38,595 nucleotides of DNA from Alkaliphilus peptidifermentans DSM 18978 (GTDB taxonomy: Bacteria > Bacillota > Clostridia > Peptostreptococcales > Natronincolaceae): NCBI RefSeq assembly GCF_900101495.1, contig NZ_FMUS01000036.1, positions 1 through 38,595 of the forward strand. The letters run 5' to 3'. Shown here piece after piece: positions 1 through 8,150 of this stretch. Position 1 is the stretch's first letter. Each line of letters starts with the position of its first letter. The position numbers and the translations under genes were made by a program. The notes beneath the pieces are model-generated. The model made no database searches, had not been told where the DNA came from, and worked only from the letters and a program-made list of their open reading frames with translations.

Positions 1-365
1 TCCAATACGCAGCTGAGCTTGTAAGAGGAAATGTTAAGGAAGTGGCAAAGGCTGAGTTCGCGGCAGCGAAAAAAGCGAAGCTTGATGACATCCTTAAGGG
101 TCTTACTAAGGATGCTAAGAAGGCGGCCTCTGATGATGAGGGTGAAGTTACTGCACCACCACAGGAAGTGGTAACTGGCTCTATTTCTGGTATTGATATT
201 ATGGATCTTGAGGATGCTGTTAAGGCTCTTTGGAAAAAGGGTATCTATGCTGAAAGTGGTATGGGCTGTACTGGGCCTGTTGTTATGGTCAGTGAAGAAA
301 AGCTTTCAACAGCTATAAAAGTGTTGGCTGAGGCTGGCTTTGTTGCTGGTGAAGCAAGCTGTTAA
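1..365 (+). CDS. grdD: Glycine/sarcosine/betaine reductase component C, alpha subunit, C-terminal fragment
   Basis: The reading frame is open from base 3, so this is the 3' end of a gene that starts before the window; the GTG at 42 is internal. The visible end carries the motif GMGCTGPVVMV and finishes in an acidic/alanine-rich tail with a terminal Cys, as I recall for GrdD. Component C (GrdC-GrdD) converts the selenoprotein-bound carboxymethyl group to acetyl-phosphate, in the cytoplasm; family studies implicate a cysteine of GrdD near its C terminus in acyl transfer, and the Cys in GMGC is a candidate. GrdC and GrdD serve glycine, sarcosine and betaine reductases alike, which fits the betaine module 3 kb downstream. 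A strong terminator follows, so this is probably the last gene of an upstream grd operon. Identification is by motif memory; the rest of the protein is not visible. Confidence 0.85.
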   Translation, partial: QYAAELVRGNVKEVAKAEFAAAKKAKLDDILKGLTKDAKKAASDDEGEVTAPPQEVVTGSISGIDIMDLEDAVKALWKKGIYAESGMGCTGPVVMVSEEKLSTAIKVLAEAGFVAGEASC

Positions 366-370
366 GAAGC

Positions 371-404
371 AATTAGTAATGAGTAATTAGTAATTAATAA
401 TTAG
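371..404 (+). repeat. AATKAGT heptamer array (about 4.9 units) after grdD
   Basis: Five consecutive heptamers (AATTAGT, AATGAGT, AATTAGT, AATTAAT, AATTAG) begin five bases after the grdD stop codon, preceded by GAAGC. The same heptamer occurs in arrays after pcrA (13051) and at the end of the gene at 32138. Confidence 0.75.
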
Positions 405-426
405 AAACCTTAATGTAAATTAAATG

Positions 427-460
427 AAAAAATGGCGGACAAATTTGTCCGCCATTTTTT
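427..460 (+). terminator. Rho-independent terminator of the grd operon
   Basis: AAAATGGCGGACAAA pairs with TTTGTCCGCCATTTT with almost no loop, followed by a T run. The GC core GGCGGAC/GTCCGCC is perfect. It terminates the operon ending with grdD and may work in both directions because of the A tract upstream. Confidence 0.85.
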
Positions 461-712
461 CATTTCTCTTTGATAGAATTAAAGTGGTTTATAAACCAAA
501 AAAATTATAAAAGAAGGATAAATCTCCAATGGCCTAAATTTAGATGAATAAATACATTATGTTTTCAAATAGCATATTCAATAATATACGACATATATAT
601 TAATCAAGAAAAACAAGAATAAATTTTCAAATATTACTATTAAATAACCAAAAACAGATAAGAGTAGTAAACGCTAATTTGCGATTACTAATAAAAGAAA
701 GGTGGTATGTAA
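461..712. other. AT-rich spacer upstream of the exported CxxC protein
   Basis: Very AT-rich, with no convincing ORF or RNA. A small palindrome GGTTTATAAACC lies near 486-497. The only clear signal is the ribosome binding site AAAGGTGG before the ATG at 713. I see no confident promoter. Confidence 0.4.
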
Positions 713-1426
713 ATGAAATTAAAAAGTAAAAACAAATTTATATTACTTCTCAGCTTATTGCTACTAATAACCTCTCTAACAATGACAATGATTTACTCCA
801 ATCAAGATGATTCGGAAGATGATTCTGGTCCAGGTGGCGGAAGTAGTATTCCTGGGTTTCATTGTGTACATCATCAACCCTACGTAGTGAGGCATGATAG
901 CCATGAAGTCCGATGTGCAGTTTGCAACATAAGATTAGAGAATACTCCTTGTCAATATGTTTTAACCCCTATAGACTCTGTATACCATTCAGCGATTTGT
1001 AACATATGTGGTAATGAGAAAAACGTTCGTCATACACTTAAATACAGAAAATTAAATGAAGGTCATCAAAAAGTTTGTGGTTGTGGATATGAAGAAGAGA
1101 TGGAAAACCATAATTACATGGTTACATCAATCGGTGATAATAAACATAATCTGGAATGTAAAGTATGTCAATATAAAACCAGTGAAAATCACAATTGGAA
1201 TAATGGTAAATGTACTATTTGCAATAAGCAGCAGCCCTGTAATGATCATAGTTTGACATTACCAGTACCTTACGATGAATCAATGCATGTGTATCACTGT
1301 GGTACATGTAATTTAGAAATTGGACCCTATGAACATCATAGTTTTGTACTCTTTCCAAATGGTGTTAGAGTTTGTGAGATTTGTGGTTACGAAGAATCAT
1401 TTAATCATTTTGATAATCGATTTTAA
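713..1426 (+). CDS. Exported CxxC-repeat (zinc-ribbon-like) protein of unknown function
   Basis: A 237-residue protein with a Lys-rich N terminus and a hydrophobic stretch at about residues 9-28 that acts as a signal peptide or anchor, then an acidic/Gly linker (DDSEDDSGPGGG). The rest holds seven or so CxxC (or CGC) pairs: CAVC, CNIC, CGCG, CKVC, CTIC, CGTC and CEIC, alternating with His residues (HNW, HHS, HSL), which looks like repeated small zinc ribbons outside the membrane. Similar Cys/His repeats are seen in exported clostridial proteins, but I recognise no defined family. The start is supported by AGGTGG eight bases upstream. It is monocistronic, between the grd terminator and a terminator shared with the convergent tetR. 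Metal binding is inferred; disulfide-rich adhesion is an alternative. Confidence 0.75.
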   Translation: MKLKSKNKFILLLSLLLLITSLTMTMIYSNQDDSEDDSGPGGGSSIPGFHCVHHQPYVVRHDSHEVRCAVCNIRLENTPCQYVLTPIDSVYHSAICNICGNEKNVRHTLKYRKLNEGHQKVCGCGYEEEMENHNYMVTSIGDNKHNLECKVCQYKTSENHNWNNGKCTICNKQQPCNDHSLTLPVPYDESMHVYHCGTCNLEIGPYEHHSFVLFPNGVRVCEICGYEESFNHFDNRF

Positions 1427-1428
1427 AA

Positions 1429-1454
1429 AAATCCCGGATTTTACTCCGGGATTT
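1429..1454. terminator. Bidirectional terminator between the CxxC gene and tetR
   Basis: AAATCCCGGA (1429-1438) and TCCGGGATTT (1445-1454) form a perfect 10-bp stem with a 6-base loop. An A tract precedes it and a T-rich stretch follows, so it can act on both strands. Its right arm overlaps the last codons of tetR. Confidence 0.8.
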
Positions 1455-2115
1455 CTTCTATCCTTCCGCCATAGGCGATAATGGTACGCTGTATATAATT
1501 AATTGTTCTTTCAACCGCTTCATCGGGTGTATACTCAGTTTGGCCGTTCATAAACCTCATAAACATCCCTTGATAAATTAAAAGGGTCATTTCATTTATT
1601 TCTTCAATGTGTTCCTTTGGGATAAAACCATCTGCTTCACTAGCCTCTAATAAGGTTTTGTTTCGAGCGTAAATATCATTCTTTAATAGCATTTTAAGAA
1701 GATCCTCAGGCTGTTCACCCAACTCTTCAGGGAAAATTGAGTAATACTCTTGAATTGCATCCTTTATGGAAGTGCTATATTTATTAAAAAAAATAGAGTG
1801 ATAAATTTTCGGGTTATTAAAAGAAAACTGGCAAAAACATTTCCAAATTCTAAAGTACTTATCTAAGGAATTTTTACTGGCCTTAACAAAACCGGGTAGA
1901 GCGACAACATAATCTTTTAGATGCTGCATAGAAGCAAAAAAGATAAGATGCTCTAGGTTGTCAAAATAATTATACAAAGTGGCACTATTATAACCGGCTA
2001 AATCAGCAACCTTTCGGACTGTTACAGCCTCAGTTCCCTCTTCCTCAGCTATTTTTTTCGTTGCTTCTATAAAATACCCCATCATACGTCTTTTCTGAAT
2101 TTCTTTTTTATCCAT
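1441..2115 (-). CDS. TetR/AcrR family transcriptional regulator
   Basis: A 224-residue protein with a TetR N-terminal helix-turn-helix: after a basic start, residues about 15-60 read as the usual pattern, including TVRKVADLAGYNSATLYNYF, the recognition helix region. The C-terminal ligand/dimer domain is not assignable to a ligand. It is divergent from trxB and faces an 18-bp near-palindrome in the trxB promoter (2309-2326), so it may control trxB and the betaine module and itself; this is inference from position. Start ATG 2115 has AGGTGAT upstream on the minus strand. Family assignment is firm; the target and effector are unknown. Confidence 0.88.
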   Translation of the reverse strand: MDKKEIQKRRMMGYFIEATKKIAEEEGTEAVTVRKVADLAGYNSATLYNYFDNLEHLIFFASMQHLKDYVVALPGFVKASKNSLDKYFRIWKCFCQFSFNNPKIYHSIFFNKYSTSIKDAIQEYYSIFPEELGEQPEDLLKMLLKNDIYARNKTLLEASEADGFIPKEHIEEINEMTLLIYQGMFMRFMNGQTEYTPDEAVERTINYIQRTIIAYGGRIEEIPE

Positions 2116-2308
2116 ACTTAATTCATCACCTACATAACATAATTTTTCAAATCTTTATATATTATAACATATTTTTCGTACTAAATAAGAAGTATATAAA
2201 CTTTGTTATAAATTTATAAATAAAAATTTACTCTGATTTTATTCTTGCTTAATACACAGGGTTAAATATTGCGAATAAAAATATAAACACGTATAATAAA
2301 TAAACATG

Positions 2309-2338
2309 TTTACATTATAACGTAAATCATGCTATAAT
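2309..2338 (+). promoter_or_regulatory. trxB promoter with an overlapping palindromic operator candidate
   Basis: TTTACA (2309-2314), an 18-base spacer and TATAAT (2333-2338) make a good sigma-A promoter about 65 bases before the trxB start. The stretch TTTACATTATAACGTAAA (2309-2326) is symmetric at 16 of 18 positions and overlaps the -35 and spacer, the expected position for a repressor operator. The divergent TetR is the obvious candidate binder. Confidence 0.6.
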
Positions 2339-2403
2339 AATAAAAATTGATATTAAAATATCAAAGTGTGTTAAAACATTATCAAATGTGGGGAGTGAAG
2401 ATT

Positions 2404-3366
2404 ATGGAAAAAATCTATGATGTAATCATTATAGGTGGAGGACCAGCGGGATTGTCGGCAGGATTATATGCTGGTAGATCAAAGATGGATGCATTGATTA
2501 TTGAAAAGGCAAAGAAAGGAGGGCAAATTGTATCTACAGATGAAGTAGTTAATGTACCATGTTCAATAAGAGAAACAACTGGGCCAGCCATTATAGAGCG
2601 ACTTGTTGAACAGGTAGAAAGCTTTGGAACAACAATCATTAAAGATAGCATTAAAGAAGCAATTCTTGATGGCGACATAAAGGTACTAAAGGGTCTTAAT
2701 CATGAGTATAAAGCTAAATCGGTGATTATCGCCAATGGTGCAAAACCCAGACTATTGGGGGTGCCTGGTGAAGGCAAACTAACAGGAAAAGGGGTTTCCT
2801 ATTGTGCTACATGTGATGGAGACTTTTTTACGGATCTGGAGGTATTTGTAGTAGGTGGTGGAGATTCAGCTGTTGAGGAAGCCATGTTTCTTACAAGATT
2901 TGCAAAAAAGGTAACAATACTTTGTAGAGAAGGTGCCTTAACATGTGCGAAATCAATTGCAGAAAAAGTTAATTGTCACCAAGCTGTAGAGATTATTTAT
3001 AATACAGAAATTGTTGAAATAATAGGGGACGGCATTGTTGAATCTATGATTGTAAGAAACAATATAACAGGAGAAGAGCAAGTTATAATAGCCAATGAAG
3101 AGGATGGAACCTTTGGTATATTCGTATTTATTGGTTTTATACCACAAACGGAAATATATAAAGATAGAGTTTATATGGAGCATGGATATATTGTAACCAA
3201 TCAAGATATGCATACTGATGTTGATGGGGTTTTTGCAGCAGGAGATTGCCGCGTTAAGTCATTAAGGCAGGTTGTAACAGCTATTTCTGATGGTGCTATT
3301 GCAGCAGTACAAGCAGAAAAATATTTAGAAAGCAAGCAGTGTGATGGATCTGTAAATGTAATCTAA
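2404..3366 (+). CDS. trxB: Thioredoxin reductase (FAD, NAD(P)H-dependent)
   Basis: A 320-residue low-molecular-weight thioredoxin reductase. The FAD motif GGGPAG is at residues 11-16, the redox pair C134-A-T-C137 sits in YCATCDG, the NAD(P) motif GGGDSAVEEA follows, and the C-terminal FAD motif GVFAAGDC is near the end. It moves electrons from NAD(P)H to thioredoxin in the cytoplasm. An upstream ATG at 2347 exists, but GGGGAG just before ATG 2404 and the family N terminus decide for 2404. It lies directly before grdI; glycine and betaine reductases are thioredoxin-dependent and trxB commonly accompanies grd genes, so it probably feeds this system. No trxA is seen nearby. Possible regulation by the divergent TetR. 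Confidence 0.92.
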   Translation: MEKIYDVIIIGGGPAGLSAGLYAGRSKMDALIIEKAKKGGQIVSTDEVVNVPCSIRETTGPAIIERLVEQVESFGTTIIKDSIKEAILDGDIKVLKGLNHEYKAKSVIIANGAKPRLLGVPGEGKLTGKGVSYCATCDGDFFTDLEVFVVGGGDSAVEEAMFLTRFAKKVTILCREGALTCAKSIAEKVNCHQAVEIIYNTEIVEIIGDGIVESMIVRNNITGEEQVIIANEEDGTFGIFVFIGFIPQTEIYKDRVYMEHGYIVTNQDMHTDVDGVFAAGDCRVKSLRQVVTAISDGAIAAVQAEKYLESKQCDGSVNVI

Positions 3367-3455
3367 CTCCATAAGTCTGCATTAAATTCGAAATATTCTA
3401 TTAAAACAAACTAGATTATTTAATAAACACATATACAAAATAAACTCAACTATGG

Positions 3456-3515
3456 TATAATGATATTGGTTAGAAAAATAACAATAGCAAATTAGTATAA
3501 TGTAAAACGTTTGCA
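3456..3515 (+). promoter_or_regulatory. Candidate promoters of the grdI-grdH-BCCT module
   Basis: Two TATAAT hexamers (3456-3461 and 3496-3501), each preceded by G, lie in the 233-base gap before grdI, with weak -35 partners. Between the second and the gene is TGTAAAACGTTTGCA (3501-3515), an AAACGTTT palindrome with partly symmetric flanks that could be an operator. Evidence is consensus matching only. Confidence 0.4.
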
Positions 3516-3599
3516 TAATTTCGATATAGTAGTAAAAAGCTAATGGAAAAGTTATTTTTCTATAAATTATACTTTTATTAAAGGAAGGGAGTGTAATTA

Positions 3600-4925
3600 A
3601 TGAAATTAGAAATTGGTAATTTTCATGTTAAAGACATCGTCTTTGGTGATAAAACAGCATATACTAATGGGATTCTGACTATAAACAAGGAAGAAGCCTT
3701 AGCTGTTGTAAGGGAAGATGAGCATATTACTGAAGCCGACCTGGTTATTGTGAAGCCAGGGGACAAGGTGAGACTTGTACCCGTTAAGGAGGCAATCGAA
3801 CCGAGACACAGAGTAGGTGGAGGACCTTTATTTCCTGGAGCAACTGGCGATTTATTGCAGGCTGGAGATGGTAAAACACTTGCCCTTAAAGGTTGTAGCG
3901 TATTGGTTGTCGGAAAACACTGGGGTGGATTTCAAGATGGGTTAATTGACATGAGTGGAGAAGGTGCAAAGTATACTTATTATTCACAGCTTAAAAATAT
4001 AGTTCTGGTTGCAGATACAGATGAAGACTTCGAAAAGAATGAACAACAAAAGAAAAATCATGCATTAAGATGGGCTGGTATGAGATTAGCTGAATATGTT
4101 GGTAACTGCTTAGCTGAGCTTCAGCCAGAAGATGTTGAAACCTATGAGCTTGGTCCAGTTACTAAGCGTTCTGTAGAAGAAAATGGGTTACCTAATGTAG
4201 TTATAGTATTACAGCCGCAATCTCAAATGGAAGAATCAGGTTATAATGACTTATGCTATGGATGGGACTGTAATAGAATGGTACCTACATTTATGCATCC
4301 AAATGAAGTGCTGGATGGAGCGATGATTTCTGGTTCCTTTATGCCATGTTCATCAAAATGGTCAACCTATGATTTTCAAAATTTCCCAATGATAAAGAGA
4401 TTATTCCAAGAGCATGGCAAAACAATTAACTTCTTAGGAGTAATTATGTCTAACCTAAACGTTGCATTGGAGCAAAAGCAAAGATCAGCTCAGTTTGTTG
4501 CACAAATGGCTAAATCACTTGGAGCTGACGCAGCAATTGTTGCTGAGGAAGGCTACGGAAACCCTGATGCTGACTTTATAGCATGTATTGTAGCTTTAGA
4601 GGATGCAGGAGTTAAAACTGTTGGATTAACAAATGAATGTACAGGTAGAGATGGAGCATCTCAACCATTAGTTACATTAGATGAAAAGGCAGATGCTATT
4701 GTATCCTGTGGTAATGTATCGGATTTAATCAAGCTTCCACCAATGGAAACTGTAATTGGTGAACTTCAAGCTCTTGCAAGAGATGGATTATCAGGTGGAT
4801 GGGATAATGATGCAATTTTAGGACCATCGGTTAAGGAAGATGGATCAATAATTATGGAAAATAATGCTATGTTCTGTGGAGATCAAGTTGTTGGTTGGTC
4901 TACAAAGACAATGAAGGAATTTTAA
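3600..4925 (+). CDS. grdI: Betaine reductase component B, alpha/beta subunit proprotein (GrdE/G/I family)
   Basis: A 441-residue proprotein of the glycine/sarcosine/betaine reductase component B family. Visible landmarks are HRVGGGPLFPG (70-80), KHWGGFQDGLIDMSG, HPNEVLDGAMISGSFMPC (C250) and GLTNECTGRDG (C347). Family members are cleaved near the middle ahead of a Cys that becomes a carbonyl (pyruvoyl-type) group, giving two chains of about 25 and 22 kDa; the cleavage Cys is probably in the 219-250 region, but I cannot fix it. With GrdH it binds the substrate amine as a Schiff base and passes a carboxymethyl group to selenoprotein A. It is followed after 14 bases by grdH and then a BCCT transporter, which favours betaine (grdI) over sarcosine (grdG). 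RBS GGAAGGGAG precedes ATG 3600. Confidence 0.85.
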   Translation: MKLEIGNFHVKDIVFGDKTAYTNGILTINKEEALAVVREDEHITEADLVIVKPGDKVRLVPVKEAIEPRHRVGGGPLFPGATGDLLQAGDGKTLALKGCSVLVVGKHWGGFQDGLIDMSGEGAKYTYYSQLKNIVLVADTDEDFEKNEQQKKNHALRWAGMRLAEYVGNCLAELQPEDVETYELGPVTKRSVEENGLPNVVIVLQPQSQMEESGYNDLCYGWDCNRMVPTFMHPNEVLDGAMISGSFMPCSSKWSTYDFQNFPMIKRLFQEHGKTINFLGVIMSNLNVALEQKQRSAQFVAQMAKSLGADAAIVAEEGYGNPDADFIACIVALEDAGVKTVGLTNECTGRDGASQPLVTLDEKADAIVSCGNVSDLIKLPPMETVIGELQALARDGLSGGWDNDAILGPSVKEDGSIIMENNAMFCGDQVVGWSTKTMKEF

Positions 4926-4939
4926 GGAGGTGTAAATAG

Positions 4940-6262
4940 ATGAAAAAAGCGATTTTATACTTGAACCAGTTTTTCGGACAAATTGGTGGAGAAGAACTTG
5001 CCGATCATGCTCCTGAAATAAGAGAGGGACTAGTTGGTCCAGCTATGGAACTAGATAAGCAGTTGGGAGAAGATGTTAAGGTTACCCATACAATCATATG
5101 TGGTGATAACTTCATGGGTTCTAAGCAAGACGAAGCAATAAAAACTATATTAGGGTTTTTAGAAGATAAAGAATTTGATATTTTCTTTGCTGGACCTGCA
5201 TTCAGAGCAGGGAGATATGGTAGTGCATGTGGTAACATTTGCAAGGCGGTAAAGGATAAATTTGGTGTTCCTGTGATTTCATCAATGAATGATGAAAATC
5301 CTGGAGTAGAAATGTTTAAGAAGGAAGTATATATTTTTGAAGGTGGGGCAAGTGCTGCTGCCATGAGAAAAGATGTTAAGGCTATGGCTACTTTTGGATT
5401 GAAGCTAATAAATGGTGAAGAGCTTCTTCCTGCAGAAGAAGAAGGATACTTTGGTAGAGGTGTTAGAGCACAGGTTTGGTTAAATCCACCTGTTAAGGCA
5501 ACTGATAGAGTAATTGATATGCTATTAAAAAAGGTACATGGACAACCATTTGTTAGTGAGCTTCCAATACCTAAAGCTGACCTTGTAGCAATTGCACCAT
5601 CTCTTACACCAGAGGAATTAAGCAAAGCAGAAGTTGCTATTGTTACTTCAGGTGGAATTGTACCCGTTGGAAATCCAGACAGAATTCAATCTGCATCAGC
5701 AACTAAGTGGGGGAAATATGATATTTCTCAATTGGATGACCTTGTAAAGGGTGAATTCATGACAATCCATGCTGGATTTGATCCTGCAGCTGCCAACAGT
5801 GACTCAGACGTAATTGTTCCTCTTGATGCATTAAGAGCCTATGAAAAAGAAGGAAAAATAGGTGGAGTATTTAAGTATTTCTATTCTACAGTAGGAACAG
5901 GAACAACTCAAGCAGAGGCTGCAAGAATGGGAAGGGAAATTGCTGCTGAATTAGTTGAGGCTGGAGTAAAGGCTGTTATCCTTACCTCCACGTGAGGTAC
6001 CTGTACTCGTTGCGGTGCAACGATGAATAAAGAAATTGAAAAAGCAGGTATCACAATTGTTCAAATGGCAAACCTCATCCCCGTTTCAAAAACAGTGGGA
6101 GCAAATAGAATGGTACCAACCATTTCTATTCCATACCCATTGGGCGATCCAAATACCCCTAAAGAACAACAATGGAAGTTGCGTTACCATAGAGTAGGGG
6201 TAGCACTCGATGCATTAACTACTGACATTACAGAGCAGACCGTATTTAAAGTAAAGATTTAA
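4940..6262 (+). CDS. grdH: Betaine reductase component B, gamma subunit, selenocysteine-containing
   Basis: A 440-residue selenoprotein read through an in-frame UGA at 5993-5995 (Sec352). Translation before and after the UGA is continuous and family-like: LTST-Sec-GTCTRCGATMNKE, giving the Sec-x-x-Cys redox motif (Sec352, Cys355) of GrdB/GrdF/GrdH, then a tail with VGANRMVP and PYPLGDP. Without recoding the gene would break into 351- and 79-codon pieces. The catalytic selenol attacks the substrate carbon, releasing trimethylamine if betaine is the substrate, before transfer to GrdA. A strong RBS AAGGAGG precedes ATG 4940; the ATG at 6023 is internal, lying in the SECIS. Downstream is a structured spacer and a BCCT transporter. 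Betaine is preferred over sarcosine because of that transporter; this part is inference. Confidence 0.92.
6007..6023 (+). promoter_or_regulatory. Bacterial SECIS-like hairpin for Sec352 of grdH
   Basis: TCGTTGC (6007-6013) and GCAACGA (6017-6023) form a perfect 7-bp stem with the triloop GGT, starting 12 bases after the UGA. Bacterial SECIS elements lie immediately 3' of the UGA inside the ORF, and a GGU apical loop resembles the SelB-binding loop of E. coli fdhF. The hairpin is seen; its function is inferred. Confidence 0.75.
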
Positions 6263-6270
6263 TTTAGTAA

Positions 6271-6374
6271 AGTGGCTATTGTTAGTCACTTAACAACACA
6301 AGTAAATTAGTTATATTAGTCTCATAAAAAAATGTGGGACTAGTATAACTATTAATTAGATGACGTGTTGTTAA
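6271..6374 (+). promoter_or_regulatory. Structured intergenic RNA between grdH and the BCCT gene
   Basis: Three pairings fill the spacer: AGTGGCTA (6271-6278) with TAGTCACT (6283-6290); TTAACAACAC (6290-6299) with GTGTTGTTAA (6365-6374), a perfect 10-bp long-range stem; and inside it an imperfect hairpin between about 6309-6324 and 6333-6350 (TTATATTAGTCTC against GGGACTAGTATAA). No strong T run follows, so it is not a plain terminator; it may act as a processing or stability element. Confidence 0.55.
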
Positions 6375-6407
6375 AAAAATATCAAACTTGAAAGGGGATG
6401 TAAGGTA

Positions 6408-7907
6408 ATGGAAAGAAAGCAAAATAACAATGTATTTATCATTTCACTTGCTGTTGTAACAGCCATAGTTTTATGGGGACTAGTTTTTCCTGTTAATTTT
6501 GAAGAAACAGCAAACGGACTATTTAATTTCTTAGTTGGTAATTTTGGTTGGTTTTATCTTGTTTCAATGTTCTCATTTGTAGCATTTTCAGTATGGATTG
6601 CCTTTAGTAAGTACGGAAAAATAAAGCTTGGTGCAGATGAAGATGAAGCGGAATATAGCTTTATTTCATGGTTTGCAATGTTGTTTAGTGCAGGAATGGG
6701 TATAGGCCTTGTCTTCTGGGGCGTGGCAGAGCCATTAAATCACTTTATAGCACCTTTAGGAATGGATGGTGGAACAGCAGAAGCTGCAAGCTTTGCAATG
6801 AAAAAATCCTTCTTCCACTGGGGGCTGCACCCATGGGCAAACTATTGTGTTTTAGCTTTAGCCTTAGCTTATATGCAGTTTAGAAAGGGTAAACCAGGAC
6901 TTATTAGTAGTATATTCATACCATTACTTGGAGAAGAAAGAGCAGCAGGTCCAATTGGAAAATTCATTGATATTTTAGCAATCTTTGCAACTGTAGCTGG
7001 TGTTGCAACATCCTTAGGCTTAGGTACATTACAGATTAACAGTGGACTTAATTACATGTTTGGTGTTCCTGAAAATGGAACTGTACAAATAATTATTGTA
7101 GCTGTGGTAACGGTATTGTTTATGATTTCAGCTATTACAGGGCTAGATAAGGGGATTAAGTTTTTATCCAATGTAAACGTCACTCTTGCCAGTATATTGC
7201 TTTTGCTTACACTTATAGTTGGACCAACGTTACTAATCATTAATGCATTTACTGAAGGATTAGGATTATACGTTGGAGAGTTCATTAGAGATAGCTTTCA
7301 CTTAGAGGCCTTTGGTAATGGCGAATGGTTTGGATGGTGGACAATATTCTATTGGGCTTGGTGGATAGCATGGGCACCATTCGTTGGAACCTTTATTGCT
7401 CGTATATCTAAGGGTAGAACAATAAAGGAATTCGTAGCTGGAGTTCTACTAGCACCAACAATAGCTTCGTTTTTATGGTTTGCAGTATTTGGGGGTGCAG
7501 GAATAAACCTGGGCACTGAAATTGGAAGTGAAGCTATACAGTCAACACCAACAGCATTCTTTGTAGTAATGAACAATTATCCTTTAGGTGGGCTAATTTC
7601 AATAGTTGCAGTAATTTTACTTTGTACTTTCTTTGTTACCTCAGCAGATTCAGCCACCTTCGTATTAGGGATGATGTCTTCAAATGGTAATTTGAATCCT
7701 GACAATAAGAGGAAGCTAATATGGGGGTTCGTTCAATCTGCAATGGCATTAGTATTAATGTTGGCAGGAGGCTTAGGTATGCTTCAAACAGCATCTATTG
7801 CAGCAGCCTTTCCATTTGCATTTGTCATGCTATTTGGAATGGCATCGTTGGTTAAAGTTTTAAAGGAAGATTATAAAGAAAATATAGCTAAAAAAGAAGA
7901 ACTGTAA
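6408..7907 (+). CDS. BCCT family betaine/carnitine/choline transporter
   Basis: A 499-residue polytopic membrane protein with about 12 hydrophobic segments. Family motifs include GMGIGLVFWGVAEPLNHF near residue 100 and the signature stretch FYWAWWIAWAPFVGTFIARISKGRTI about residues 312-337, with the Trp-rich substrate box. BCCT carriers import quaternary amines driven by Na+ or H+. Position directly after grdIH implies it imports betaine as the electron acceptor for betaine reductase rather than only as osmolyte (inference). RBS AAAGGGGATG ends about ten bases before ATG 6408; a perfect terminator follows at 7926. Choline or carnitine remain possible substrates. Confidence 0.9.
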   Translation: MERKQNNNVFIISLAVVTAIVLWGLVFPVNFEETANGLFNFLVGNFGWFYLVSMFSFVAFSVWIAFSKYGKIKLGADEDEAEYSFISWFAMLFSAGMGIGLVFWGVAEPLNHFIAPLGMDGGTAEAASFAMKKSFFHWGLHPWANYCVLALALAYMQFRKGKPGLISSIFIPLLGEERAAGPIGKFIDILAIFATVAGVATSLGLGTLQINSGLNYMFGVPENGTVQIIIVAVVTVLFMISAITGLDKGIKFLSNVNVTLASILLLLTLIVGPTLLIINAFTEGLGLYVGEFIRDSFHLEAFGNGEWFGWWTIFYWAWWIAWAPFVGTFIARISKGRTIKEFVAGVLLAPTIASFLWFAVFGGAGINLGTEIGSEAIQSTPTAFFVVMNNYPLGGLISIVAVILLCTFFVTSADSATFVLGMMSSNGNLNPDNKRKLIWGFVQSAMALVLMLAGGLGMLQTASIAAAFPFAFVMLFGMASLVKVLKEDYKENIAKKEEL

Positions 7908-7925
7908 TAAATAGAATACTATTTT

Positions 7926-7963
7926 AGAAATCTCTATTTCACAAGGAATAGAGATTTCTTTTG
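7926..7963 (+). terminator. Terminator after the BCCT gene
   Basis: AGAAATCTCTATT (7926-7938) pairs perfectly with AATAGAGATTTCT (7947-7959) over 13 bp, with a T run after it. It closes the betaine module. Confidence 0.85.
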
Positions 7964-8150
7964 TTAATAATTAAATCAATATAGGGGCTATAGATATCAA
8001 ATCAACAAATATTTTGAATAAAAAAATTATTTATATAATTAAGAAAAATTTTATTGCAGGAACATAGTAATGGTTAGCGAATCTTAAGTAATAACGTTTT
8101 TAATCTATATTAGATAAGATTGAATAATAACAGGGAGGAACAACGCTATA

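Noticed and set aside
1056-1256. Second plus-strand ORF inside the CxxC gene
   Set aside because: Alternate frame with basic, low-complexity translation and no RBS.
3501-3515. CcpA cre site or sigma-54 promoter before grdI
   Set aside because: The palindrome has one base too many for the cre consensus, and no GG/GC pair with sigma-54 spacing is present.
6023-6262. Separate 79-residue gene after grdH
   Set aside because: It is the in-frame continuation of grdH after the selenocysteine UGA.
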